Source of the DNA: Lichenostomus cassidix
Lineage: Eukaryota; Chordata; Aves; Passeriformes; Meliphagidae
NCBI GenBank assembly: GCA_008360975.2
Contig: CM039182.1
Coordinates: forward strand, 145,642,656-145,706,655
Length of the DNA: 64,000 nucleotides
Reading direction: 5' to 3'
Shown: piece by piece, positions 51,202 to 63,794 of the stretch
Position numbering within the stretch: the first letter of the stretch is position 1
How the letters are laid out: each line of letters begins with the position of its first letter
Program-made: the position numbers and the translations under genes
The notes under the pieces: model-generated
Databases searched by the model: none
Told to the model about the DNA's origin: nothing
What the model saw: only the letters and a program-made list of their open reading frames with translations

Positions 51202-51226
51202 CTTCCCTTCCCTTCCCTTCCCTTTC
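51202..51226. repeat. Short (CCCTT)n tract
   Basis: Four to five units of cccttc stand alone here, 1.7 kb from the long array of the same unit at 52959. Confidence 0.9.
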
Positions 51227-51835
51227 CGAATACCTTGGAAGCTTTTTTAAAGTATCTGGAAAGGAAATAAATGTGAAGAACACAAATTAACATAATTAAA
51301 CAAGTAAAAACAACAGAGAAAATAATTCAACAGATGAACATTTTCCTTCACCGTATTATTACAGGATTTGGAAAGGCACTTAACGGACTTTTTCTTTAAA
51401 ATACATGGCAAAGAATTTTGCTCTCAAAAATATAGATTATAAAAGAAGCATATTTTTTTAATTCATATTTAAAATTTTACAGGGAAAAGAGTTAATTTGG
51501 AAGTTACACAGTTGAAAGACCTTAAAAACTTTATGTTGAAAGAATAATTTTTATACAAATTCCTCTACCAGAGCCAGAATGGGATCCTTCCTCTCCCCCT
51601 TGTGTAATGACTACTGAACTTGGACATTGTCTCTAGTACTTCCCAGTAAGTCCATGTCCAATGTGGGCAGGGCAGAGGACACAACCAAACTGTGCTCCAA
51701 ACCCAGCAGATCTGTCTCACCAGTGTAGATCACATGGGCAGCTTTGCTTGCTGACATTACACCTAAGAGCCTCGAGCAAAAACAGGTTAAAGCAAGATAT
51801 AACATCAGGGAAACTGAAAATCAGAAAAGACAGAA
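51227..51835. other. Unique sequence, no gene seen
   Basis: No recognised gene or element is visible. Confidence 0.5.
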
Positions 51836-51975
51836 CTTCATCCCCATTTTAGAGTCTGAGAACAGAGAAATTAAATTGTTTGTGGTCAAATGAGGGCAGA
51901 GAGGACACCTTTGGCAGAGGTAGAAATAAAATCACCCCTCACTCTCTTAAGCATTAGATTAGCCTTTCCTTCTGG
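51836..51975 (+). mobile_element. MIR-like SINE fragment
   Basis: 'tcatccccattttagagtct' and 'gagaacagagaaattaaatt', then 'ggcagaggtagaaataaaat', match the order of the 3' half of MIR-type SINEs ('cccattttacagatgaggaa', 'cacagagaagttaag', 'ggcagagccgggaatagaac'). It is diverged, as expected of an ancient element. Confidence 0.5.
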
Positions 51976-52958
51976 CTTTTACTTAAATCCATTTGACAGC
52001 AACTGACTCAATTATTCTTTGTGATTAATTTCCTGAATATGCTGGCTTTTGTTCATTTATTTTGTTGTTCATGTACTGTTTTCAGACCAATCCCAGTGCC
52101 TGTAAATGCATTTTTATTAGCATAACATGAATAGATTTATTCAGTCATGCTGAGGGAGTAGATGGCAATTTAGTATGGGACAATTAGCAACAGGCAGGAG
52201 CTATCAGCCAAGCACAAGATACAGTGATGTCTTCTCTACTGTGCAGGTTTGTTGTGTAATGATAAAACTAAATCAAAGGCGAAGAATAAATACTTCTACA
52301 TAAGTCTTTATGTTCTATACATATGTCTTTAGCTTTGCACATGTGTGCATAATCCCTATTTATTCATCAGAAATAGGAGAATCCATCTCTTTATTATTCC
52401 AGCAGCTGAAAACTTGTGGCTAACAGCACCTTATTTAAACAGGGTCATATTGCAGAGCTGTACAACACCTCAGCTGATGGTAGCAGAACAAGCAGATTGC
52501 ACTAGCAAATGTATTCACTTGCACTTGAGAGGTTCAAGTTTCCCATGAAAACCTGAAATAATATTTTGCCGTCTTTGAAAATCTTTGAAAAAGACAAAAA
52601 GGCACCTAGCTTGGATGAGAGTCTTGCACATTTCTGAAGGTTCCAGCCAGCTGAGGATGTATGCATGGAATATTTGATCATCGAACATAAAGCTGAATTG
52701 ACAGAATTACTTTTATTCTTTATTCTCCAAATATGAAAAAAAACAGTGTTACAGGGCAAGAATTACTCTGATTTGGATTGCACAAACTTAGATTTCTAAT
52801 TAATATTTTTACATGGGAGACTGATAGCGCTGATTTGTTTTAGTCAACTGTGAGGTGGTAAGGGGTTTGTACCCATCTTTTCAAGGAGTCCTTTCTACCA
52901 TTTCCAGTGTAAAACTTTCTTTCCTGTCTTCTTCTCTTCCTGGATGATGATATTCAGC
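51976..52958. other. AT-rich unique sequence, no gene seen
   Basis: Only short featureless ORFs are visible. Confidence 0.5.
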
Positions 52959-53161
52959 TTCCCTTCCCTTCCCTTCCCTTCCCTTCCCTTCCCTTCCCTT
53001 CCCTTCCCTTCCCTTCCCTTCCCTTCCCTTCCCTTCCCTTCCCTTCCCTTCCCTTCCCTTCCCTTCCCTTCCCTTCCCTTCCCTTCTTCCCTTCCCTTCC
53101 CTTCCCTTCCCTTCCCTTCCCTTCCCTTCCCTTCCCTTCCCTTCCCTTCCCTTCCCTTCCC
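52959..53161. repeat. (CCCTT)n pentanucleotide array, about 40 units
   Basis: Roughly 25 perfect CCCTT units are followed by one cttctt interruption near 53084-53089 and about 15 more. A degenerate C/T region continues to about 53260. The plus strand is pure pyrimidine and the minus strand is pure purine (GGGAA). The GREGK-repeat and FPSLP-repeat ORFs (96-141 codons) are artefacts of the unit. Confidence 0.97.
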
Positions 53162-54144
53162 TCTTCCCCATCCCTGCTTCATCTTCCTCTTCCTCTCTTC
53201 CCCTCTTCCCTCTTCCTCTTCCCCTTTCCCTTGCTTTCTTGCTTTCTCTCTCTTTCTCCCAGCTGGGAATTTCATCATCTGCAGGAGTTCCTGGTGCCAG
53301 AACTGTCTAAATATGGACACTTCCCAAAGGGAACGTGCCTGTCATGCCTGTTAGCAGAGGAGGGCACCCAGCCCACTCAGCTCAGCTCCAAAGGGAAAGG
53401 AGATCACCACAGTGTGGGAAGGTGGTTACTCTTGCTGACTCCCACACAGAGCCTCAATTAACCACCAGCAGCTTCAGGACATTAAATTTACTCACCACCT
53501 ACAACAAAAAATGCAAAGCTGCAGTGGGCAAGACTGAGCAGTTCTTGCTATCTGTCCCAGTCTTGGTAGTGATAACTCAAAAGTAAATAATGCATTCCTT
53601 GTTACAAGGACTTTCTTTTTCTCTGTTTGGATCCTGGCATCTGTCTGGGAAGGTTTTTGAGGATCCCCTTTCACCTCAATATAAAGTTTACTTCACACTC
53701 ACACTCTTCTTTAAAGAATGTTGGGTAATTTCCATCTCTGATGGGAAAAAAAAATAAAAAGGAGATTCTGGGAAGGAAAAAGAAGCCATCATAGACTTTG
53801 CTCATCAAGTCTATATAAAATACCTAAATCCCAAAACTCCCTGTTCAAGTTCACAGAGAACAGATGCCTTCTATGCTTGCCAGGAAGACATAATGAAGCA
53901 CAGAATAAAATATGTCCATAACCTGATGAGTTTCTTTACATGTGAGGATAGCCCTAAGGTTCAGCCACTGAATCCACTGTAATCCAAAAAGTAATAGTTG
54001 AAGCACCACAGTAGGTAAGTTAAGATGAATTTTTGAATAAATCAGGAAGAATGGTGAAAAATATTTGTAAGATCAAGAAGTTTCAAAAAGAAGTTTCAAA
54101 AAAGAGTTCCAAGAATGAAGTTTTAAGAAATAGCAAAGTTAAAG

Positions 54145-54176
54145 TTTTGTTGTTGTTGTTGTTGTTGTTGTTTTTT
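54145..54176. repeat. (GTT)n microsatellite
   Basis: About eight ttg/gtt units are flanked by T runs. Confidence 0.9.
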
Positions 54177-56814
54177 AATAGAATTTTTACTTTGGGAGTT
54201 ATGTGAGAATAAAACAGATGAACCCATCAAAGAAAAAAATCTTTGTGTGGTCACTGCCAAGTATCTTGCTGTTTGCACTATTTTTGGCTATGTGATGGAA
54301 AATGATTTTGAATTATATAGAGCATTTTCAACTAGTTTGATTTTAATCCCACAAAATATGAAGTGGGTTTCCAAACCAGCAGTTAAGAAAAAACTAATTC
54401 ACGATAGAAGGGAATAGAAAAAAAAGTCCTTAGGCATTTTTGTTTTGTATTGTTTTATTAAATTTCTTTTGTATGTCTTCAGGGGAATAAAATAATCTTC
54501 CCTGTATATCATAAACTACTTAGGACAAAAATAGACACTTCATTGATGAGAGGAGCCAGAATGCATAAATGATGCTGTATTTAATTTTAAAAGTGATTAT
54601 GTGACCTGGTTCTACTTATGTGCAGGAAAATATTTAAGGGGGAAATTACTGCTATGTCCCTATTTTATGTCTTTCCCAGAACAGCTAACAGCTCCAGAAA
54701 AAAAATTCCATTTTCCAAATAATTACAAACTTTAAGGGTGGTTACATTAAATAACCAAAGAGCAACTCAGGCTTTTCTAATTCAGGAAACAGAGGCTGTC
54801 TTTAAAGAATTGCTGTCTCCTATGGGGAAAAAGGTAGTAATGAAATTATATCATTAGTACAAAGATTAATACAATTTCAAGAAGATATTCTTGGTCATCA
54901 GCTTAATATAAAGACATAGAACTGGAAAGTAGTCATCTGACTCCAGAAATAACTACTGGCTCTGTCAGGAACTATAACACGTCAGACATGAAACTGAATG
55001 ACAAAGTTCTGGAAAAAGCTAAATGTAGAAACAAAAAACCTATTTATTTTGTGGGTGATGGTTGCCCTCCCTGGTCAGAAGGGATACCCATGACAACAAT
55101 CTGATATAGAAAAAGCATTTTGAAGGGATTTGTAAAGCACGTGTCTCTCAGCTTACCAGGTGAATTTGTTTTGGTTAAATGCTTGCAGTTTATTTTGGAG
55201 GAGTTCTCAAAATTACCACAGTAATATTCAGTCAAACATTGGGGCAGTTTCCTCCCATGCAGCAGCAAATACACAGACATAAATCTTGCTGTTTGTACAT
55301 GACCCAGCTCATCACTTGATTACTGAAAAGACTGGAGAATGTGCATTCCTAAATTTTATTCTACCGTACAGGTTAAACACTGCTTGTTTGTAATTATAAG
55401 GACAGGAAACAAGAAGAGGATAGAGGAAAGCAGGAATTTAACACATTTCAGAGAAGTCAAAAAAGAAGTGATTAAGAGACAAAAAAATCACTTGATTTTA
55501 AGTAAAACTCAATATGAATTAACCAATGAAGTTAAAAAATAAATCATTAAATTTTCCAAAGACAAAAGTCGTTTCCCAGGGAAATATTGTCCAACAAGTG
55601 TAGTGAGGTCGAAATAGAAATTGTTCATCCTTCAAAAAGATCAGCACTAATGAACACAGGTTCATGGAACATATAAAATACTAACCACATGATTATTGAC
55701 TCTTTAGTGATTATGTCTGCGGAAATTTTTAATGGTGTATTTAAGGAACTTTTTGGAAATGGTAAGCTACCTCAGAAAGCTTAATTATTGTTTTACATCT
55801 TACATATGTTGTACTTGTGGACAATTGACAATATGAATGATATAAAACAATATAACAATATATGATAAAATTATAAGAGACAATATAAAACCAAGTGTTC
55901 AGGAGAATTTATTTACTTTATGATACTTTTGAACATTTCTGAAATATTTTAAAGTCTGTTTCTTTTTTTTCCCCCTAAATTTTATCTCATATGAAGAGAA
56001 ATATGGAAATCACTGCTCTGCATTCTGAGCCAGTAAAATGTTATTCTGCTATTTTATTATGTCACTGCCCTGCATATTACAAAACTGTAATGCTGTGTAG
56101 ACTAACTTACTGTTGTTTATGACATCCTGGGCTTGCTGTTAATTCAATCAGCAGAGGGGTTGGTAAATAAGTACTTAGCCGTCTGCCCTCCTTATGGATT
56201 TATCAGCTTTATTTAAGGCAATTGAGCTGCAAAACTGGGGGTTGTTTCTACAGACACCTGCTCTGATCAAAAGGAGACACACAAACTAGAATTCTCAAAG
56301 CAGCCGACTTGTGGGTTTGGAATGCATGGCACTCATGAACTTTATGGCAATATATGCAGCTACACTATAAATTTTTTTGAAAGGTGAAACCAGAAACTCG
56401 TGCATATGATAAGATAGTGTTAGAAAAGCCCTCATATTAGATTTTTGTCTGGGCCTTTGAAGGCAAATGCAGTCTGATCTTTACCTCTAAGTCAGATTTA
56501 TATTTACCTCTTACACGCTCAGTTTTTCCCCTGCTGTTTTTCAAATATCATCTCTTGCCTTAACCCCATGCAAGGGGGGGGTATGTGAGAAAAGCTGTAG
56601 TCTAAGCCACAAAGACTGGTAACTCTAGAATGAGGAAAAAAAAATCCAGTTTTACTTGTTCTGAGTGATTTTCTCTTAGTTTCTTCAAACACATTAACAC
56701 TGATTCTCTTGGAATGGGCTCAGGTGTTCCCTTTACTGTGTTGCTACCAAACAAGCTGGTTTTGAGATGTTTGAAAAAGTTCTTTCCTCTGAGAAGAAGA
56801 GAAACTTATAAAAC

Positions 56815-56884
56815 TAAAACAAATAAACAAACAAAACTCATCCGTAAAACAAAACAAAACAAAACAAAAACAAACAAACAAAAT
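56815..56884. repeat. (AAAAC)n / (AAAC)n tract
   Basis: Units aaaac and aaac make up most of this stretch, with a short interruption ctcatccgt in the middle. Short lysine/threonine/asparagine-rich ORFs across it are artefacts. Confidence 0.9.
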
Positions 56885-57069
56885 AAAAAACCCTGTTCCT
56901 AATATATAGGATTTTATTTTTGAGAAATCTATCAGATATTTCACCTAATCATCTAACAAAGTGCCTTCAGAACTGCTCTACCTAACAAGTTTGAGCTGAT
57001 GGTGCTGTGGAAGTCATAAATCAGGTTTTCATCCCTTTATTCATCCTGAAGGGGAGCCCAGATGTTCAG

Positions 57070-57166
57070 AGAATCATAGAATAGTTTGGGCTGGAGGGGA
57101 CTTTAAAAATCCTCCAGTTCCAACCTGCTGCACCAGACAGGAACACTTTTCACTAGACCAGGCTGT
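57070..57166 (-). mobile_element. CR1 LINE, 3'-end fragment
   Basis: 'gaatcatagaatagtttggg' and 'ctggaggggactttaaaaat' followed by 'cctccagttccaacc' and 'cactagaccaggct' is an antisense CR1 3' end. It is well preserved but only about 95 bases long. Confidence 0.9.
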
Positions 57167-58096
57167 AAGTTATTTAGATCAAGTTTCTTGTGTGTTAAAG
57201 ATAAGAGCTGTGCAAAACTTAGTCTTCACAACATCTACACAAAGATTTTCTGTGCCTTCATCACTTGTGCATCCTCTGTCTCCCCAGATTTGCTTTCTGA
57301 CTGACATTTCAATTAGGCTACCAGTGGTAGGGGAATCACCATAATAGATGGGAAAAAGGACTCTTTGACACCCTTAGGGGTCAACAGTGTATTCAAGGTT
57401 ATAAATATAGAAAATACAGGTATCAGAGATGGCTGAACCAAGACTCACACATTTCAGGAAAAACATGATGTGGCCTCTGAGAACTTGTAGATGACAGTAT
57501 CAATTGCTATAGGCATCCAAGAGATAGAGGGATGATCACATTTCCCAAACCTATTAGTTCTATTTTGGATTTTTCAGCAGAGTCCAGGTTGGGATTTTTT
57601 TTTCAATAAAACTTTGGATTTTTTCAGGAATAGCATTTTTGTTGGTCATAAGTGTGACTTTCCATCAAAAATTCCAAGTTTCCATCAAAGTACACCCAGA
57701 TCATCTAACCTGAAAAATTTTTGGGGAAGGAAAAATAGTCCTGGAAAGAAAGCTAAAGCAAATTATAACAACAATAGCAACACACAAACAATTATTGAAA
57801 GAAAAATAGAGAGGCTCAGTTCATCAGAAACTATTCCCTGAGTAGGATAATTTGTTTTGTTTGTCTTGGGGCTTTTTAAATGAAAAAACAGATGCAAATC
57901 CACAATGAAAATGGAATGGATTTTGAATATAAGTGATATCTGGATGAAACTATTTTTAATAACATTATGACAAAGTAAATATAATTAGCTAATTTTAATT
58001 GACAAGAAAAATGCTTCCTATCTCATTTTTGCAAATAACACATTTTACCAGGACAAATTTCCAGAATTTGCCTGCATGCATGTATTTGTACTACCT

Positions 58097-58121
58097 AGAT
58101 AGATAGATAGGCAGATAGATA
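58097..58121. repeat. (GATA)n microsatellite
   Basis: Six gata units with one ggca interruption. Confidence 0.9.
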
Positions 58122-61020
58122 ATGTACTACTTGATTAAGGAAAGAAAATTCATTGTTGGGGAAAAAAGCTTTTCACCACTTAAACTCCATTATCTTTACA
58201 GTAATCCCATGCCCACAATCTTCAATAACACTTGAAAAATACAAAGTCACATGCACTGCTCCCTGAAATCAAACATTCATCTTCAATTACAATGACAATT
58301 ACCTTCACTGGCCACTTACAATTGAAAACTTATTTTTGTAATAACAAAGCTGAGGCAAAATCTTCATCTCACATAAAACAGTTTCAAAGAAAAAAGAATG
58401 GGGCAAGAAAAGATAGTTTGGGGTTATATTTAAAATTTCCCTCCAAACCCTAAGCCAAAATAATTCGAGAAAACAAAGACGCAAAAGAATTAAAATTTCC
58501 AGTGGAAAGACGAGCCATGTTATTTTATGACCTTCAGTGCCATTTATGTAAATTTCTATCTGTGTATCAATATTTTGAAGAAAATGTCAGGCATCCAACT
58601 AAGACTACAAATGCTGTGCCAAATTAGGTAGTCACACCATGTTTTGGATCTTTTTGACAGAGAAAGAAATGGTAGTTTTATACACATTTATAGCTCATGA
58701 AAAAATAAAACTAAGCAAAACACCATATTCGCAGGGTTTTTGTATACTCTTGAGTAGGTTCATGAACATTGCCATCATTTCTGATTAAAACAACAATTCC
58801 AGCATTTTCCAGTTCTGAAGTTACCAGGGGTAAGTAGTTGAACTTAAGATTTCCAGTTCAGTCAAAGTTCTGCTTATGATTCAACTGAAATTAGAATAAT
58901 CAAAATTCCATTCCCATTTGAGTCCAACTAAAGTAAACAGTAGTAGTTCATATTTATTGCCAATGGAAAAAAAACAATTGCTCTGATCTCTTTTGGACTC
59001 CCTGGCTATGAGGAGCAGTGTGTCAAAGAGGGTGAAACACTGGGGTACCAGAGCAAGAGTGAGACCTCATGAGTGCTGAAAAAATAAAGCAAAACTGAAA
59101 TTGGAATTGGCCAACTCCTGATGAACAAAATGGGGAAAAGAAAACAACAACAAAACACTACCACTTTCTTTGCTGTGAGAAACACGTCACAAACAAAAGA
59201 ACAGTCATGATTCAGTCCAGCAAAGGTCTCCTTTCTTTATACACACACTGTACTCTGTAGTAGCATATAAAACACTCATATGTACATTTAGGTATTCTGG
59301 ATAATACTGTGGAAGTTAAACTGATCTGGGCAGGTGGAATAAAAAGTTGCTAAAATGCTATAATTTTTTTGTTAATATATTCTTTAAAAACCTCCTGCCT
59401 GCCCATGGAAAATAGGTCAATTTAGAAGTGAAAGCAAAAAAACAAAAGAGTGAAATTGTAGTTGGCTTAATGAACATTTCAGGGATACTTTATTAAAATG
59501 GATCCAGTTCTCATGATTTTCTCTCTAGGTGCTGTTGTTCTTGAATAAGCAACCTTTAATTTCACTCTCAGGCTTTTAAAGAAGGATGCCCTCCCCCCAC
59601 TTTGTTTAACAAATTGTAATTCCATTATATCCTAATGCATTTAGTGATTATAGTCACTTAAAAAATCCTATATAAAACACTCCCTGTACACTTGTTGTCT
59701 TGAATAATGGTAACTTAAATCCAGAACATATCTTTTTTAGTCCTCTGAATACCTGTGACACAGTCCAAATGCAACGGGTATATAAAGAACCCTATTGTCA
59801 TAAATTAAGAAGCCATATTTCAACACTTTTTTTGGTTTTTTTGGTGGTTCCCAGCTGTATTTTGAATTATATCAGAAACTCAGTCCTAGACTTTGTAACT
59901 ACAGCCATGGATTCTGACTAGAGTTTTGATCCTATGTTTCAAACATGCTGCTCAATTTCTTTTCACGTATCTGGCAAAAAGCTGGCTGAAGATCTGACTG
60001 CAGGCTCTGTTCTTCTGCAGATTTTCAACACAATGCTGGCAAATTGCTGTTCTCTGTTCCCCATCTCCAGCTAATGCCTCTGTTCTGTTTCATTCTTGTT
60101 TTGGAGACAGAAACCATGAACTTTCTTAGGTGATCAAACAAGGACCAATAAACGCTTCAGTTTTGGCACTGGGCAAGACTAGCATGTCAAATAATGACAG
60201 AGAAAGGTGGTAGTGCTTTTTCATGCCTATACACAGCTAGAGTGAAGGAAATGTTTTGCACAGACATCTCTTATGCTATTTAATCCTCATTAGTAGGGGA
60301 AGTTGCTCCTGAAGATGTTGTCATGAAAAATACAGACAATAAGACTTCAGGTAAACTGAACCCTCCTTTCTCTCTCTGTCTCATTTCAAAAAAGATGAAC
60401 TCATGTATAAAGAAAATTTTTTTTGTGACGCATAGTAATTCTTTCTCTTGGCCTCTGGTTTGTTTATCTTCTAATATTTTGTTTTTCTCCTTAAAACTTA
60501 TAGAATTTTCTTATGAAAATTAAGACTGTTCATACAATTTGAAAAGCAGCGATTATATTGTTATCTTGTGAAATCACTTTCATCTTACAAGCTCCACCTG
60601 AGATGTGAGCAATGAAGGCAACCATCCCAGTTCAGTTCTGAGACCATCTTGGAAAGCAGGGGAAATCAGACTCACAGAGGATGTAGTTGCTCTAGAGCCT
60701 CAACCGAAGTTTTTAAAAGCTGCAGCTCTTTCTGTGAGGCATCAAAGTCTGATATTGTATAGTTCTTAAGCAGTACAATATCCTCTCTCTTATTCAAAAT
60801 GTCATTTTCAGGACTCAAAGAACATCACCATGTCTAGACAGTGGGTATGTGTCCCAGAAAAATGCTTTTTGGCAGAGGAAAACTCATTGTTTTTACACGC
60901 TGATGAAAAAGCTGTTAACATTGGTTGCAACCTCTTGCAGGTTATAAGGCTCTCGGGCATGGAATTCCACAATTCAAATTTTGAACACCACTGTGTTAGA
61001 TCCAGATAAGAAAAAGAATT

Positions 61021-61040
61021 AAAAAAAAAAAAAAAAAAAA
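61021..61040. repeat. Poly(A) tract
   Basis: A run of at least 20 A residues; no retroposed gene body is recognisable upstream on the plus strand. Confidence 0.95.
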
Positions 61041-62200
61041 GCCTTGTGTGTATGTGGTCAGAGCACAATGACTGAACTATGTCTTTAGAAAGCAGAATTG
61101 AATTATAAACAAACTGTTGGGTTCAACTCTGATCAACAGGGTAAAAAATGCCAACCTTGAAGTAACCTTCTTTCAATGTAGGTAAAAGCATAAGATTTAT
61201 AAGGCAAATAACGGAAAAAAGAAGCTTCAACCTGAAGGTCACAAATGGGAGAATTTGATCACTTGGGCTTTAGTAGGAGACTGGTGTGCTTTTTTGATGA
61301 ATAACAAAACCGTTGAGCAGAACCATATGCAATGAAATGGGATCTTCCTGAAGCAAAGGAACAAGTCAGCTGTCTTTCAAAAACAAAAACTGCATGAAGA
61401 AATGTCCTTCAGTACCAACTGTCCATCAAGAGAGGAAAAAATGAATACAGGAGGAAAAAGCAGCAATACTAAATCTGTGCTGTTCTCTTTGCACTCCAGG
61501 AACAGAAACTGTTTCTGCCTTCTCTGTTCTACAAGCCATAGAAACAGCAAGAAATCTTGAGTGGGGGAATATAGCATATTTATGTGGCTTCCTCCTTAAA
61601 AAGCATTAAAGATGAGGGTGGGTAGTGCGTGTACAGACTAGATATGTGGCAATATGATGTCTGTGTGGGTGACTGAAAAGAGTCACTGAGGCAACAAGGA
61701 CAGACCTCTTCCCAAGAAATCCCAGAAGAAGAGGTTGCAGCCTCTTTTACTGAGCTGAGTCAGCCTGGAATGTTATTGATAAGATTTTTAGATAAATAAC
61801 ATAATTTTCATGTTTCAGAGCTAGTTTTCAGAGCTTTGTAGCTCTGCCTTGTGTTACATGTGAGCTGATACCAACATAGATTGAAAGAAAATAAGTTCTG
61901 CTCTGGTGAGCACCCCCAAAATGGGTTAATTTGATTATACGTGTTCCTTACTTGCAAATATTTTCAAGGTCTCCAGAAAAAGACTTTCCTGCATTTGTTC
62001 AATACTCCTACCACAGTTGTGCTTCACAGCAGTGCACTCATATCATGGCTTTTAGAAGGCAGAGCATAAGCTATAGCTCAGACTTATACATGACAACCAG
62101 GGAACTGGTCAAGCTAGTATATTTAGAAAGCTATGCCAAATTTAGAGGTGCATTCCTGTTGCTAAGGTAACACAAATCTGGTGGACATTTACACCCATAG

Positions 62201-62430
62201 TGTTGTGGTTGAACCCTCCTGTTCCTTAGGAGGTTCCCTCAATAATCTGTCGTAGGGTTAACCTAAGCTGACTGCCAGGTGTTCACCAAGCTGTTCCCTC
62301 ACTCCCACTCCTCAGCAGGACAGGAGGACTAAACAAGATCCAAAACCTTGTGTGTTGATATAAGGACAGGAAAATCACTCATCAAACATTGTCATGGTCA
62401 GAACAGGCTCAGCTTAGGAAAGATTAATTT
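62201..62430 (-). mobile_element. ERV LTR fragment, antisense, same family as 50694
   Basis: On the plus strand it begins tgttgtggttgaaccctcct and continues with 'ctgactgccaggtgttcacc', 'cactcccactcctcagcagg' and 'gttgatataaggacaggaaa'. This is, from memory, the reverse complement of the 3' part of the avian LTR family seen at 8303 and 50694. The left end starts with the expected terminal TG; the right end fades. Confidence 0.6.
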
Positions 62431-62727
62431 AATTGATGATGGGTTTGTGGAAGGGCTCTCTTACCCCTGACTGGGACTGGTTCTGTCTGATATTGGGGGC
62501 AGCTCCTGGTGTCTTCTCACAGAAGTCACTTGTGTAGACCTACACTATCAAAACTTTGTCACATAAACCAAACAAAATCTTTCAGCCTGTGATCTGAGAC
62601 CATGAGACCCTGTTATCTCCTGATTAAATCATTCAGTATGTCTAGGTATAATTTATTGTTTTTCTCAATCTCTTTTCTTTATTTAGCATTTATGTTGAAT
62701 GAACAATAATCAGATACTTTCATTCAA
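62431..62727. other. Unique AT-rich sequence
   Basis: No feature is recognised between the LTR fragment and the next CR1. Confidence 0.5.
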
Positions 62728-63010
62728 AAACCATAAAATTGTTAAGATGAGAAGGGACTTCAGAGATTCTTCAGTCTAATCCCCTGTTCAAACCAATGGC
62801 ATTTAGAACAGGTTGCTTGTGACCATGTATAGTCTGGCTTTGAATATATCCAAGGATGTAAGACTCCACAACCTGTCTTGGCTGGAGACCTCTAACATTC
62901 AACCATCCTCACAGTAAAAAATATGTTTTCTTATATAGAATTTACTATATTTCAATTTTCCCATTGCCTGTTATCCTTTCACTGAGAGGAATCAGCTTTC
63001 AAAGCACTAT
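62728..63010 (-). mobile_element. CR1 LINE 3'-end fragment, moderately old
   Basis: The antisense CR1 order is visible: 'aaccataaaattgttaagat', 'gagaagggacttcagagatt', 'cttcagtctaatccc', 'actccacaacctgtcttgg' and 'attgcctgttatcctttcac'. Many substitutions mark it as older than the copies at 25953 or 42339. Confidence 0.75.
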
Positions 63011-63244
63011 TCTCAGATCATACTAATCCAGTTCTGGTGGAGATTCTCCAATACTCCTGCACTGCATGGCTATTTCTCTTCCTCGTTTTGTTTTTCTGCC
63101 ATCCCTTTCTTTAATTATGAGGTTGTCAGAGATGGTGTAATGCCCTTCACTCATAAGAGAGAAGCAACAGTACACTTTACTAATATAAAGCAGTGAGTTA
63201 ACAAATTCAATGGTAAATGCCACTTTGGTTGACAAGATTTGATG

Positions 63245-63660
63245 TCAAGGTACACTTGATTATTTACTGCCTAGAGGGTGGGGTCTGACGAGGTTGTCAA
63301 GAACACCCTCCCACTGAGATTCCAAAAGGATGCTCTTGCTTTCTGAATTGTTTCCTTTAGAGGAGCCCAGGTGCACCAAGGAATCTCTCAGCCCCGAGGA
63401 GAAGCCCAGAGAGGTGTCACCACTCAAGGGGAGATCCTGGCACTCAGCCCTGCAGGAGAGCTCAGTGGGCCCTGGGCTGCCCACCGTTTGGAACATGAGG
63501 CGATTGACATAAAGTCATACTTACACACCAGCAAGTCATGCAGATCACCATTCCAGACAGCCCTCGGTTACGATGTCCCTCTCTGTCCCCCAAAACCCAG
63601 AGAGTGCTGAATGCAACCATTACACTCCCCATGTGTGGTTATGGATAAACCTGGCAGGGA
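63245..63660. other. GC-richer unassigned block
   Basis: This segment is richer in G+C than its surroundings and has overlapping ORFs of 60-79 codons on both strands. The plus reading around 63330-63610 shows no recognised domain. It could be an eroded LTR or ERV piece, or a short transcribed region. I cannot tell which. Confidence 0.3.
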
Positions 63661-63794
63661 GAGCACACACCACCACAGAGGTGAGAGAAGTTCTTCCTCT
63701 ATCCAATTTGTTCAGGATTGATTACACCTCTAAAAGATAGTCCAGCTATCTTTGGCAGGTCAGCTGCAAGATATTGAGTTTTCTTTGGGAGTTA

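Larger units (their letters stand above)
53262..57069. other. AT-rich unique sequence, no gene seen
   Basis: No supported gene or transposon is visible. The part near 56000-56270 has no repeat features and dense TAAT/ATTA motifs; it could be conserved non-coding DNA, which needs alignment to test. Confidence 0.45.
57167..62200. other. AT-rich unique sequence with small microsatellites, no gene seen
   Basis: About 5 kb without recognised gene or transposon. A GATA microsatellite and a poly(A) tract are listed separately. Confidence 0.5.

Noticed and set aside
52895..53354. Repetitive ORFs (GREGK-type minus, FPSLP-type plus)
   Set aside because: They are direct translations of the CCCTT array; a pentamer without stops stays open in several frames.
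61021..61040. Poly(A) run as the tail of a processed pseudogene
   Set aside because: No coding remnant or target-site duplication is recognisable upstream.
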